Positions 16,395-24,773 of a DNA stretch of 64,000 bases are shown here, in pieces. Both the position numbers and the translations under genes were made by a program. The stretch's first letter is position 1; every line of letters starts with the position of its first letter. This stretch comes from Rhizobium rosettiformans W3 (GTDB taxonomy: Bacteria; Pseudomonadota; Alphaproteobacteria; Rhizobiales; Rhizobiaceae): positions 186,001 through 250,000 of the forward strand of contig NZ_STGU01000006.1 of assembly GCF_004912135.1 (NCBI RefSeq), in the 5' to 3' direction. Under the pieces are notes generated by a model. It was not told the origin of the DNA. It did no database searches and worked only from the letters and a program-made list of their open reading frames with translations.

Positions 16395-17045
16395 TCAGTA
16401 GAGTGTCTGGCGATAGGCGGTCTCGAGATCGTCGTCCATCTTCCTCATCACGGCCTGATCAGAGGGCGCGCCGGTCGTATCGTCAAGGATCATCTTGACC
16501 AGAGACGGCATCTCGCTCCTGTCCTGCCGATGGGCGGGATCCCAGAGATGCGAGCGGCGGAATGCCTTCGCACAATGCAGGAAGACCTCATCGATCTCCA
16601 CGACGATTGCGAGCCTCGGGCGTCGGCCGTCCACGGCCATGCTCTCGAGGAGGTCCGGCTGCGTGCTGAGCCTTGCACGACCGTTGACGCGCAGGGTCTC
16701 GTCGTAACCCGGGATCATGAACAGCAGGCCGACCACCGGATTGGCCATGATATTCTCGAGCGTATCGAGCCGGTTGTTGCCGGGTCGGTCGGGGATCGCC
16801 AGAGTGCCGGCATCGAGGATCTGCACGAAACCCTGCGCATCGCCCCGCGGGCTGACATCGGCCCTGCCCTCCGCCCCCTGCGTCCCGATACACAGAAACG
16901 GCGACCGCCGGATGAAGGTTTCGGCATGGGGGCCGAGCGTCTGGCGCTGCTTCGTTACCGCAAGCGCATGTACCGGCTCATAGAGGCGCCGCAATGCGGC
17001 CACGTCCTGCACCATGAATTCCGGCTTCACTCCAACACTGCTCAT
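16395..17045 (-). CDS. PPOX-type FMN-dependent flavoprotein (pyridoxamine 5'-phosphate oxidase family)
   Basis: A 216-residue split-barrel flavoprotein. Visible features are LGPHAETFIRRSPFLCIGTQ, GRADVSPRGDAQGFVQI, DRPGNNRLDTLENIMANPVVGLLFMIPG and LRVNGRARLS, as in the MSMEG_1061-like group of the PPOX family, whose members bind FMN or F420 and whose substrates are mostly unknown. The ATG at 17045 follows AAGGGAGGG. It is convergent with the luxR gene (11-bp gap). A perfect 16-bp palindrome 28 bp upstream of the start suggests dedicated repressor control. Confidence 0.82.
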   Translation of the reverse strand: MSSVGVKPEFMVQDVAALRRLYEPVHALAVTKQRQTLGPHAETFIRRSPFLCIGTQGAEGRADVSPRGDAQGFVQILDAGTLAIPDRPGNNRLDTLENIMANPVVGLLFMIPGYDETLRVNGRARLSTQPDLLESMAVDGRRPRLAIVVEIDEVFLHCAKAFRRSHLWDPAHRQDRSEMPSLVKMILDDTTGAPSDQAVMRKMDDDLETAYRQTLY

Positions 17046-17073
17046 CGTCTGGCCCTCCCTTGCACAACGAATC

Positions 17074-17089
17074 TGAGGTACGTACCTCA
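17074..17089. promoter_or_regulatory. Perfect 16-bp palindrome upstream of the PPOX gene
   Basis: TGAGGTACGTACCTCA is a perfect palindrome located 28 bp before the PPOX start codon. A further half-site TGAGGTA occurs at 17137-17143. Position and symmetry suit the operator of a dimeric repressor, but the regulator is not identified and no candidate is adjacent except the convergent luxR. Confidence 0.55.
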
Positions 17090-17152
17090 TTTCCGACCAT
17101 ACGACATCTCGGGAGTATGAACAAGCAGAGATGCGCTGAGGTATCAGTGCGC

Positions 17153-17184
17153 AAAAAGGCGGCCCGCACAACCGCGAACCGCCT
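17153..17184 (-). terminator. Intrinsic terminator of the DUF2333 gene
   Basis: On the minus strand AGGCGG pairs with CCGCCT, with further GCGG/CCGC pairing inside, followed by TTTTT. It lies 25 bp after the stop of the DUF2333 gene and closes the minus-strand block that starts near 24.6 kb. Confidence 0.7.
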
Positions 17185-17208
17185 CCCGATAATGCGATTG
17201 CCCGGATG

Positions 17209-18318
17209 TCAGCGATCAAGGATCGACTGGATCTCCACCATGTTGGAGCGCACACGCAGGATGTAGAAGCCCATGGTGGCGAGATGCGTCGGCATGATCC
17301 AGCCATCCTCGCTGCCGTTCGAAATGATCGCCGGCTGGATTCTGAGCGCGGCCTGCAGCTGACGCTCCATCTCCGTCCAGATGGTCGTCAGGTTGCGCTC
17401 GCGGATAACGCCGCTGAAGTCTGCACGGGTTGCCTGCAGCAGGGCATACTGCGCATAGAGCTGGCCATAGGCGAACCAGAATCGGTCATCGGCACGGGTG
17501 TCGAACCAGCCGGCATTGAATTCCTCCGAGCGGCGGCGAAGGATGTCAGACGTGTTGCCGAGATCGCTCGCCATGCCGTCGAGGACCTGCAGCAGGTTGT
17601 CGGAGCGCGTATCGAAGACGGCGTCGCAGCTGACGAGAGAGGTATTGAACTTGTTCCAGCTTTCGACCGCGGCGCGGTAGTAGCTCGGTGTCGGCGTCTT
17701 GAAGCCGAAGGGATCGGTGCCGAAATACCAGGTGCTTTCGTCGAACTGGATATTGCCGCGCGCATTCTGCAGGTCATTGTTGATGCCGGACGTTCCGCGG
17801 ACGCGGCCGAGATTGTCGGCGAGCTGGATGGCGGTCCGGCGCACGACCTGGTTCACGCCGCGCTGGAACGAGGCCTTGTTGTCCATGAAGGGCGTGTTGT
17901 CCCAATCGAGACCGAAAAGCCCGAGCTTGTAGAGAAGGGTCGATGAGACCCAGGCGTTCTGGTTGACATTCTGGTCCGTCAGCGCCGCGCTGATCGCGAC
18001 GACGGCGGAATCCTGGCAGCGATTGGCCTCGCCGGGCAGCGGATTGCCGGCCGGGACCGTGCGCTCATCGAACTTGTAGGCCTGGACGAAGGCGGGATCG
18101 AAGCCATGCCAGAGCTGGGTCCGATAGATGAACTGGCCGTAGAAGATCACGAGCAGGACGAGGATGGCGAGGATCGGGCCGCGGATGATCCAGCTGCGCT
18201 CGCGATACCAGCCATGGGCGGCAAGGAACGGCCAGAGCAGCCACGCGACCACCATGCCGATGCCGCGACCGATCGCGGCAAAGACGCGCTGGAAAAACGC
18301 GATGATCGGGTCAAGCAT
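17209..18318 (-). CDS. DUF2333 family inner-membrane protein
   Basis: A 369-residue protein with two N-terminal membrane segments (about residues 15-35, IGMVVAWLLWPFLAA, and 45-65, GPILAILVLLVIFYGQFIY) and a large, probably periplasmic C-terminal part. GWFDTRADDRFWFAYGQLYA and WYFGTDPFGFKTPTPSYYR are typical of DUF2333, a proteobacterial family without assigned function. I prefer the ATG at 18318, which has AGGAG six bases upstream; the ATG at 18324 overlaps that site. The start lies inside the end of the upstream DUF6638-like gene, so translation is coupled. It is the last gene of the uncharacterised block. Confidence 0.87.
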   Translation of the reverse strand: MLDPIIAFFQRVFAAIGRGIGMVVAWLLWPFLAAHGWYRERSWIIRGPILAILVLLVIFYGQFIYRTQLWHGFDPAFVQAYKFDERTVPAGNPLPGEANRCQDSAVVAISAALTDQNVNQNAWVSSTLLYKLGLFGLDWDNTPFMDNKASFQRGVNQVVRRTAIQLADNLGRVRGTSGINNDLQNARGNIQFDESTWYFGTDPFGFKTPTPSYYRAAVESWNKFNTSLVSCDAVFDTRSDNLLQVLDGMASDLGNTSDILRRRSEEFNAGWFDTRADDRFWFAYGQLYAQYALLQATRADFSGVIRERNLTTIWTEMERQLQAALRIQPAIISNGSEDGWIMPTHLATMGFYILRVRSNMVEIQSILDR

Positions 18319-19606
18319 GGTCATCTCCTAGTCCGTAGAGGCGTTTGCGAAAGGCAGCCTTGTCTTTCAGATAAGTGTCGGACAGGCGGGATACAACATA
18401 ATCACGATAGGCTTCTGGGTAGCGGTCATAGGCGCGGTAGAAGCCCTGCTTGTCAAAGACGAAACGCGAGACGAAGTCCTCCGGCGTCAGATGCGAAATG
18501 AGCCGGTTCGTCAGCCACTGGTCGGGATGGCGGGGCTCGGCGCGCACCAGCCAGAGCCTGAGCTTCGGATCGATATCGGCCATGCGCAGATTGCCCGTGC
18601 GCGACAGCGTCCGCAGCGCCTCCTGCAGCAGCGGATAGACACCCCGCTCGTTGATCGCCTTGGCGTGGCGATGCAGGAAGGTCTGCATCCATACGGCGTC
18701 GATGCGGGTGAGATCGGGCACCGGATCAAGCGTGGCGGCAACCGAGAGCAGCGCCATTTCCAGCCGATGGGCGAAAAGGCCCGAGCTTTCCACCCAGCTC
18801 GCCCGCGGCAATTCCAGCCGGCCGGTGCGCGCGAGGAAATCGCCGACCTGTGCCCTGTCCTCGATCGAGATGTAGCTGACCTGCCAGGGCCGCGACCGCC
18901 GGAAGCCCGGCGCCTGCGGATCACAGATGACCGTTGTGATCTTCTCGTCGACGAAGACGAAGACACCGCCGAAGTGATCGGCCCAGAAGGCATCATGGCG
19001 GAAGACGAGTTTATCAGGCACCAGGGTGTTTTGGCGGATGTCGCCGGTCTCCTTGGCGAGCGCCACCATCTGCTCCAGCATGGCGTTGTCGCGCCAGGCA
19101 TCCGGGCTCGTCACCAGCGCGTCGCAGAGCTGGCGCAACTGCCCTGCCTTGCCGAGCAGGTCCTCTGCCGACAAGACCTTGAACTTCACCTCGTTGATGG
19201 ACAGCAGATCCTCGAGCGTCTTGACCTCGGAGACACTGTCCTCGATCTCGCCATAGAGCGTGTCCTTCAGCGTGATCGCGTGGATCGCCCGCGCATTGGC
19301 GGCGAAGAACTCGTGCATTAGGCCGGCGGTGTTGGAGAAGCTCGTATGCACCACCGGCAGGCTGTCCTGCTCCGGCGTCAGGATGATGAAGCGCCTGTTG
19401 ACCTTCAGCGGGTCGAGATAATCAGGGTCCCCAATTTCCTCCGCCACCTGCGGCGAAAAGCCGGTGATGTCGATGTCGAAGGCGGCAAGCTTCGTTTCGG
19501 GCAGGCCGAAGGCGACGAGCGCCTTGTTGTAGCGGGCAATCAGATGCGGCTCACGGATGGGCAGGAGACGGCCATAGATGAGCTCGGCTTGGAGGAGGCG
19601 GTTCAT
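18311..19606 (-). CDS. Uncharacterised protein, DUF6638-like
   Basis: A 431-residue soluble protein starting MNRLLQAELIYGRLLPIREP. It has no signal peptide or membrane span and no motif I can tie to a reaction; FIILTPEQDSLPVVHTSFSNTAG and FGGVFVFVDEKITTVICDPQAP are the most strand-like parts. I believe it corresponds to the rhizobial family DUF6638, from memory only. Its ATG overlaps the stop of the preceding antitoxin gene as ATGA, and its end overlaps the DUF2333 start, so it is translationally linked on both sides. It belongs by orientation and spacing to the block that includes the AAA ATPase. Confidence 0.8.
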   Translation of the reverse strand: MNRLLQAELIYGRLLPIREPHLIARYNKALVAFGLPETKLAAFDIDITGFSPQVAEEIGDPDYLDPLKVNRRFIILTPEQDSLPVVHTSFSNTAGLMHEFFAANARAIHAITLKDTLYGEIEDSVSEVKTLEDLLSINEVKFKVLSAEDLLGKAGQLRQLCDALVTSPDAWRDNAMLEQMVALAKETGDIRQNTLVPDKLVFRHDAFWADHFGGVFVFVDEKITTVICDPQAPGFRRSRPWQVSYISIEDRAQVGDFLARTGRLELPRASWVESSGLFAHRLEMALLSVAATLDPVPDLTRIDAVWMQTFLHRHAKAINERGVYPLLQEALRTLSRTGNLRMADIDPKLRLWLVRAEPRHPDQWLTNRLISHLTPEDFVSRFVFDKQGFYRAYDRYPEAYRDYVVSRLSDTYLKDKAAFRKRLYGLGDDHA

Positions 19607-20013
19607 GCGTTGTCTGCGACCTTCCTGTCCTCTTGGCGCCAATAGAGGTCGTCGAGGTCGATCTTGAGGGCGTCGGCAATGGCTTTCAGCGTGGCAATGC
19701 TACCGTCCTTCTTGCCAGTCTCGATTTCTGACAAGAAGGCAGTGCTGATCCCGGCAGCAGCGGCAAGATCCTTGGCCGACATGCCCCGAAAATCGCGCCA
19801 CACGCGGATCGGGCTTTCACCTTCGCTCATCCGGTTGACATATTCGGCAGGGACCAGTTCCTCCTCGCCGGCAGCAAGCTTGCGCTCGAAATCCGCAATC
19901 GAGAGGCTGTCTTCCAGATCCTCGATGCGCTGGATCAGCGTCTCATAGTCCTTGCGGCTCAGAACGATCATCTCTTCGCCGTTTGGCGTCGTGAATGATG
20001 ATGCAATCGTCAT
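19603..20013 (-). CDS. XRE-family antitoxin-like regulator with Phd-like N-terminus
   Basis: A 136-residue protein. Residues 1-45 (GEEMIVLSRKDYETLIQRIEDLED) look like a Phd/YefM-type antitoxin segment, a linker follows, and residues about 68-125 are an XRE helix-turn-helix (WRDFRGMSAKDLAAAAGIST, AFLSEIETGKKDGSIATLKA). The start overlaps the stop of the upstream toxin remnant (TGATG), the usual toxin-antitoxin layout, and its own stop overlaps the DUF6638-like start (ATGA). With the toxin broken, it may persist as a repressor that now sets expression of the two downstream genes. Confidence 0.85.
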   Translation of the reverse strand: MTIASSFTTPNGEEMIVLSRKDYETLIQRIEDLEDSLSIADFERKLAAGEEELVPAEYVNRMSEGESPIRVWRDFRGMSAKDLAAAAGISTAFLSEIETGKKDGSIATLKAIADALKIDLDDLYWRQEDRKVADNA

Positions 20014-20274
20014 CAGAGCTCTCCCTCATAGGCTTCTCCGCGTGCTGCCACGCGTATCACATCAACGACGGTTCCATCTTCCCCGAAGATCACGCGCCAA
20101 TCGCCAATTCGGAGACGGTGGTAACGGCTGTCCTTTCAACTTCTTGACATTGTTAGCCAAGGATGCCGGATCCTCGGCATATTGAAGGACCTTCGACCGG
20201 ATGCGCCGAGCCTCGTTGGCCGGCATCCGGTTAAGTGTCCGGATCGCATGTTTGCTATACACGACCTCCCGCAC
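20013..20274 (-). pseudogene. RelE/ParE-type toxin gene disrupted by a frameshift
   Basis: Reading starts at GTG 20274 with REVVYSKHAIRTLNRMPANE and runs normally to LKG near 20133, then the frame gives nonsense and stops at 20062. In the next frame, from 20132, the sequence continues as DSRYHRLRIGDWRVIFGEDG and on to a stop at 20015-20013 that overlaps the antitoxin ATG. Together they make a complete 86-87-residue RelE-like toxin. The break is at AAAGGAC and equals one extra G or two missing bases. A sequencing error or ribosomal slippage cannot be excluded, but a genuine knockout of the toxin is the simplest reading. Confidence 0.8.
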
Positions 20275-20306
20275 ATCCTAGCCCTCGACACCTGAACAGA
20301 CAAGAA

Positions 20307-20325
20307 AATTCGCTGATAGCGAATT
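20307..20325 (-). terminator. Hairpin at the stop of the AAA ATPase gene
   Basis: On the minus strand AATTCGCT pairs with AGCGAATT over a 3-base loop, followed by TTCTTG. It overlaps the ATPase stop codon and precedes the toxin remnant by about 30 bp. If it terminates transcription, the downstream antitoxin, DUF6638-like and DUF2333 genes need another promoter, presumably that of the toxin-antitoxin pair. Confidence 0.45.
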
Positions 20326-22238
20326 CACCACATCCCCTCCCCCTTCATCTTCTCGATCTCACCGATTGCGCGCTCGCGCTGCCGCTCCCTTCGAATGATC
20401 TCGCTGACCGCTGCATCATCAGACTTGTCGGCATAGCGGAATTCGCTGTCAGCGTAGCGATTGATCTCTTGGCAGATCATCTCCATCGTCACCGGACCGC
20501 GCAGTTCCGAAATCATCGCCTTCTTCTCGTCATAGCTCTTGTGGACGAAAGCCTCGGGGCTTTCGAACCAGGCGTCGGGCAGCTCGACATCCATCGCCCG
20601 CATCTTGATCGCATCGGTGATGTTCTTGATGGCGCGGCCGGTGAAGCGCGGTTCGGCGAGCTTGATCGCATGCAGATAGGCGCCGACATCGGCGAGCGTC
20701 TCGATTTTACCCTCACTCTTCTCGAAGCGTTCCCAGACGGCCACGAGCCCATCTTCCTTGGGTCGGTCATGCTCGCCATAGGAGCGGCTGACGGCCTTCT
20801 GGATCTCCTGGCCGGCAAACAGCTGGTGGTCGCCGAGCGGGATCTGATGGTTCTTGCCGACGAGCAGCGAGAAGATGTCGATATAGTCCTCGCGCGTCTG
20901 CGGCCCGTCGACCAGCCAGCGGGCACCGGCGCGCTGGCGCAGCGCATCGTCAACATTCTCAGGGTAGTTGGAGAACATGCCGAAGGTGGCATTGCCCCGC
21001 ACCACGGTCGAGGCGCCGGCGAAACTCTCCATCAAGACGGCGGTCACCTCGTGCTGGCCGGCCGAGGCCCGGTCGTCGGAGCGCTTGGCGGTGACCTGGT
21101 CGATATCGTCGATCGTGCCGAAGCCGATGACGCGCGGGTTGAGCACGTTGTTGACGAAGGCTTTGCAGTTCTGGCCCGACTTGCCCTGATAGGACGAGAT
21201 CTGGTCGACGCCGAAATTCTCGTAATGGAACGCGTAGCCCGCCATCTTGCAGTAGTCGTTCAGGAGACCCGCCAGCATCTGGATCAGGATCGTCTTGCCC
21301 GTGCCCGGCATGCCATCGCCGATGAAGGTGAAGAGGAAGCCGCCGAGCTCGACGAAGGGGTTCATCTGCCGGTCGAAATCATAGGCCATCAGCATCTTGG
21401 CGAGCTTCAGCGCCTGGTACTTGGCGATGTGGTTGCCGATGATCTCTTCCGGCTTCTTGAAGGTCATCGTGAGCGGCTTCGACTTGGCGCCCGGCACGCC
21501 ATCGAAACCATCGAGTGTGAAATCGTCCTGATCGACGCGGATATGGGCGTTTTCGAAGATGCCGAGATGTTCGAAACGTGCCTTGCGGGCGAGAAGCCCG
21601 TCGAGCGCGAGATCGGCGAGACCACGCACACGCCCGATCAGCGTCGCATCGTCGCCGGCACCCTGCACGGCGGTATCAATACCGGCGACCATGCTCTTCA
21701 AGGCATCCTGGGCCGTATCGAACAGGAAGTCGGGCTCACGGATACCGTCGAGCTGCTCGCCCTCTCCCGCCACGGTGGACTTGAGGTAGGCAGCAAAGGC
21801 AAAGGCCGCGACATAGGCCTGGGAGGCAAGCAAGGCCTTGAAGCGGGCGGCCTCCTCGCCCTGAAGGGGTGCCGAGATGTTGCGCGCCTGCAGCGGCTCA
21901 AGTTCGCTCTGCCGGGCAAAGACGTCCGCTATGGCAAGCGCTACCTGCGCGCCACGCCGGACACGGTAGAGCACGGTGTGCTGGGCCGGTGTCAGCAGCG
22001 GATCGGCCGTGCCGGTCGACTGGATGGTCTTGGCAAGCTCGATCTCGCGCGTGCGGCGAACCGAAGCTGTCGAAACCGTCGAGACGAAGCGCCGTCCCGT
22101 GCCGGCAATCGGCGCACCCGAGGTGCCCTCGCCTTGGTCAAGCACCACGACCCGCGTCACCAGCCCCTGGGCGACCGCGAGATGTTTGGCGATATCGTCT
22201 TCGCGAAGTGTGGTCAGTCCCGCCGTCAATTCGCTCAT
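20325..22238 (-). CDS. AAA-family ATPase of unknown function
   Basis: A 637-residue protein. Residues 1-250 are helical without known motif; the ATPase core spans about 260-520. Walker A is GDGMPGTGKT at about 307-316, a Walker-B-like strand is VIGFGTIDDID at about 370-380, a sensor-1-like segment is NATFGMFSNYPENVDDALRQ, and ALRQRAGAR may supply an arginine finger. The C-terminal 110 residues are charged and helical. It starts two bases after the stop of the upstream unknown gene, so they are cotranscribed. The substrate is unknown; the cluster with a coiled-coil protein and a membrane protein suggests a membrane-linked remodelling machine. Confidence 0.85.
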   Translation of the reverse strand: MSELTAGLTTLREDDIAKHLAVAQGLVTRVVVLDQGEGTSGAPIAGTGRRFVSTVSTASVRRTREIELAKTIQSTGTADPLLTPAQHTVLYRVRRGAQVALAIADVFARQSELEPLQARNISAPLQGEEAARFKALLASQAYVAAFAFAAYLKSTVAGEGEQLDGIREPDFLFDTAQDALKSMVAGIDTAVQGAGDDATLIGRVRGLADLALDGLLARKARFEHLGIFENAHIRVDQDDFTLDGFDGVPGAKSKPLTMTFKKPEEIIGNHIAKYQALKLAKMLMAYDFDRQMNPFVELGGFLFTFIGDGMPGTGKTILIQMLAGLLNDYCKMAGYAFHYENFGVDQISSYQGKSGQNCKAFVNNVLNPRVIGFGTIDDIDQVTAKRSDDRASAGQHEVTAVLMESFAGASTVVRGNATFGMFSNYPENVDDALRQRAGARWLVDGPQTREDYIDIFSLLVGKNHQIPLGDHQLFAGQEIQKAVSRSYGEHDRPKEDGLVAVWERFEKSEGKIETLADVGAYLHAIKLAEPRFTGRAIKNITDAIKMRAMDVELPDAWFESPEAFVHKSYDEKKAMISELRGPVTMEMICQEINRYADSEFRYADKSDDAAVSEIIRRERQRERAIGEIEKMKGEGMW

Positions 22239-22240
22239 GC

Positions 22241-23392
22241 TTAGACCTCACTCACAATCTGATGTCCTGAAATCACATGCACCTTGAAATTGCCGAAGAT
22301 CGCCTTGACCTCGTTGGCCGCGTAGAGGGCCTGATAGGCGTCATGCGGCACCAGCGCGTGTTTCTCGTACGTCGAAACACCCATGCGCGCCGCTTCCAGA
22401 TCATGCGTCTCGATATGGAATTCCTGGGAGGCCGGGGTCGAGGAGAAGAAGCCTTTCACCGCCGGCTGCTCGCGCTTGGAGAAGACCTCCTGCACCGTCC
22501 AGGTCATAACCCAGGCATTTTCCGGCTTGCGCACCCGATCGAGGATCTCGGTGACCCGGCCGGAATTCTCGGTGAGCCCCGTCGAGTAGAGCGGGCCGAG
22601 CACGACGCGCCGCACCGATTTCGGATGAAGATTCGGGAAATCGCGGTCCATATTGGTCGCGATCGTTGCCGGCGTCAGAGAATAGGCGGAATTCTTCGCG
22701 CAGAAATCATCGAAGCTGCGGGCAAGCTCCGGATTGAGCAGACCGCCGACCGGCAGCGGGATCTCGACTTCCTCGTTCAGCCTGCCGTCCTCGGTCACGA
22801 GGATCTTCGTGACGTTTTCAGAGGAATCCTCGACCGTCGCCAGATAGATCATCGGCAGCGTGCTGACGCCGTCGAAGGCGGCCCAGCTCACGAGATATGA
22901 CGGACGGCGCGACTGCGGGTTGACCGTTACGGCAACGGTGGTCGGCAGGACGAAGGGCGAGAAGATCTCGCCAGCGCCGACCTGTTCGAGATAAAGCCGT
23001 TCGGCGATCTGTTGCTGCAGGGCTGCCGGAAACTCCTTCTGCCGCAGGATGAAATCGACTATCTCTTCCCGCAGCTTGTCAACCGCTGGAATGGTCGAGA
23101 GCCGCGTCTGCGCCCCCGCCCGGTCGTTTTCGAGTTCCAGCACGTTCTGAAAGATCGGAAAGCCGCTTTCCGCCTGGGCGATCTTGAACTGGCCCGTGAA
23201 GCCGATCCGGTTCTGCCAGGATGTGAAGGAATTCCGCAGCCGGTCCAGATAGGGCAGCATATGCAGCGTCGGCGGGCCCTTCTCGCCAAAGCGGCGATCG
23301 GTCTGCCCGAAGAACTGTTCGAGACCGGCCAGTGCCGCAGCCATGGTAGCAAAGTAGTGCGACACAGCACTGTTGCGATCGACGACGTTCAT
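22241..23392 (-). CDS. Uncharacterised protein upstream of the AAA ATPase
   Basis: A 383-residue soluble protein starting MNVVDRNSAVSHYFATMAAAL. The first 130 residues are helical (LEQFFGQTDRRFGEKGPPTL, AQAESGFPIFQNVLELENDR), followed by a strand-rich part (FVLPTTVAVTVNPQSRRPSY, VSWAAFDGVSTLPMIYLATV) and a C-terminal region with FFSSTPASQEFHIETHDLEA. No signal peptide, membrane span or catalytic motif is evident and I do not recognise the family. The ATG at 23392 is chosen over an Arg-rich upstream extension. Tight coupling to the ATPase gene (2-bp gap) suggests the products act together. Confidence 0.8.
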   Translation of the reverse strand: MNVVDRNSAVSHYFATMAAALAGLEQFFGQTDRRFGEKGPPTLHMLPYLDRLRNSFTSWQNRIGFTGQFKIAQAESGFPIFQNVLELENDRAGAQTRLSTIPAVDKLREEIVDFILRQKEFPAALQQQIAERLYLEQVGAGEIFSPFVLPTTVAVTVNPQSRRPSYLVSWAAFDGVSTLPMIYLATVEDSSENVTKILVTEDGRLNEEVEIPLPVGGLLNPELARSFDDFCAKNSAYSLTPATIATNMDRDFPNLHPKSVRRVVLGPLYSTGLTENSGRVTEILDRVRKPENAWVMTWTVQEVFSKREQPAVKGFFSSTPASQEFHIETHDLEAARMGVSTYEKHALVPHDAYQALYAANEVKAIFGNFKVHVISGHQIVSEV

Positions 23393-23471
23393 GCCCCTCC
23401 CCCGCTCAAACAGTCTGTCCATCCGGGAAGCGGCACGCGGCTAAATCGCCGCGCCCACATTTCCAGCATGA

Positions 23472-24560
23472 TCAGGGCTTCACGTAGTTGGCAGCGTCAT
23501 GCTTGTCGAGAACCGCCTGGAAGCGCCGGGCGAAAGCCTCGTCGGCGAGCTTCTTGCGGCGCTGGATATCCTGCGTCGAGAGCATGTTCTTCTCGTGCAG
23601 CTCCAGCAGATCGCCGATATGCCGCTGGGCGGCCGCACCGATGCCGGCCATGGTTTCCTCCGCCGCCGTATCGACCTGGCTGCCGAGCGTGTTGATCCGG
23701 TGCGCCACATCCTGCTGGGCGGCGGTCTTCAACGAGTCCTCGAGCGCCTTGTAGAGAACGATGCGCTGTTCGGTGTCGATCGTCAGCTTGTTGATCAGCG
23801 TGTTCTGCGCGGCGATCTGGTTGTTCAGGCTGTCGACGAAGGTCTGGAACATCGAGGTGTAGCGTTCCAGCGTCTGGCTCTCGGCGAGCAGCTCCTGTTC
23901 GCGCGCCTGGGCCTGATTGTAGTCGGTCGCAAGCTTCGAACGCTCGGCTTCCAGCGCCGTGCGCTCCGAGGTGTCGGTGGAAGCTGCAATCTTGTTTTCG
24001 ATGTCGAGCAGCGCCGGGTTCAGCGTCTCGATCTTCTTCTGGGTCTCTTCGAGATTGGCAATCGTCTGCTTGCGGCGCTCGATGACCTGCACGAGGCTCG
24101 CCTCGGAGGTCTTGTAACGCTCTTCGAGAACCGTCTTCTGCTCCTTCAGGATGCCGACGATGCTGTCGGACTTCGCGAGCAGCTCCTGCAGATTGCCGGC
24201 AAGCGACATGTTGCGCACGCGCTCGGTGCGCATGCGCTGCGCCTTCTGCTTGGAGAAGATGCCGACGAACTTTTCCATGCCGGAAAAGCTCTTCATGCTT
24301 TCGAACTCGGCGCCGAACACATTGGTTGCGTCTTCGAGCCCGATGATCAGGTCGGCGATGTTCGATTCCATCACCTTCTGCTGCTTCAGGACGTCTTCGA
24401 TCCGCGCGTTCTCGATGTCGAAGTCCTGCCCCGTCAGCTTGGAATCGCTCTTGGCGAGCGTATCCAGAACCACGCCGGACTGTTCGATCTTGCCGCGCAT
24501 TTCGGAGACGATCTTGCGCGTTTTCTCGATCTCGCTGTCGAAGGATTGCAAAGTCGCCAT
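23472..24560 (-). CDS. Coiled-coil protein heading the uncharacterised block
   Basis: A 362-residue protein, almost entirely heptad-like helix: long stretches rich in Glu, Lys, Gln and Leu from residue 5 to 340 (FDSEIEKTRKIVSEMRGKIE, LEERYKTSEASLVQVIERRK, LYKALEDSLKTAAQQDVAHR). It lacks a signal peptide and membrane segment. The general look recalls TelA-type toxic-anion-resistance proteins, but I cannot establish homology by eye. It is the first gene of the block, with the next gene 79 bp downstream and a terminator-like hairpin upstream (24717-24745), so the promoter should lie within 24561-24716. The ATG at 24560 has GGGAGAG upstream. Confidence 0.82.
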   Translation of the reverse strand: MATLQSFDSEIEKTRKIVSEMRGKIEQSGVVLDTLAKSDSKLTGQDFDIENARIEDVLKQQKVMESNIADLIIGLEDATNVFGAEFESMKSFSGMEKFVGIFSKQKAQRMRTERVRNMSLAGNLQELLAKSDSIVGILKEQKTVLEERYKTSEASLVQVIERRKQTIANLEETQKKIETLNPALLDIENKIAASTDTSERTALEAERSKLATDYNQAQAREQELLAESQTLERYTSMFQTFVDSLNNQIAAQNTLINKLTIDTEQRIVLYKALEDSLKTAAQQDVAHRINTLGSQVDTAAEETMAGIGAAAQRHIGDLLELHEKNMLSTQDIQRRKKLADEAFARRFQAVLDKHDAANYVKP

Positions 24561-24716
24561 GTTCTCTCCCTGTCGCCACTCCGGCGGCGCGCCGGATTCG
24601 TGTGATGCCACCATAGCGCGTTTCCGGGCGCGGGAAAGTACCGCAGCGCACAGGACAGAACGCCCCTCATCGATATGGATGGTCGAAGCCCCCACACAAG
24701 AGGCGCTAGCAGAGAA

Positions 24717-24745
24717 ATGCGACAGCCGCGAAACAGCTGTCGCAT
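24717..24745 (-). terminator. Terminator of the cytochrome c gene
   Basis: A perfect 10-bp stem ATGCGACAGC/GCTGTCGCAT with a 9-base loop lies 28 bp after the cytochrome c stop on the minus strand, followed by TTCTCT. It separates the cytochrome gene from the coiled-coil block downstream. Confidence 0.65.
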
Positions 24746-24773
24746 CCAGGACGCATGCAGGGGTTGAGAGGAA

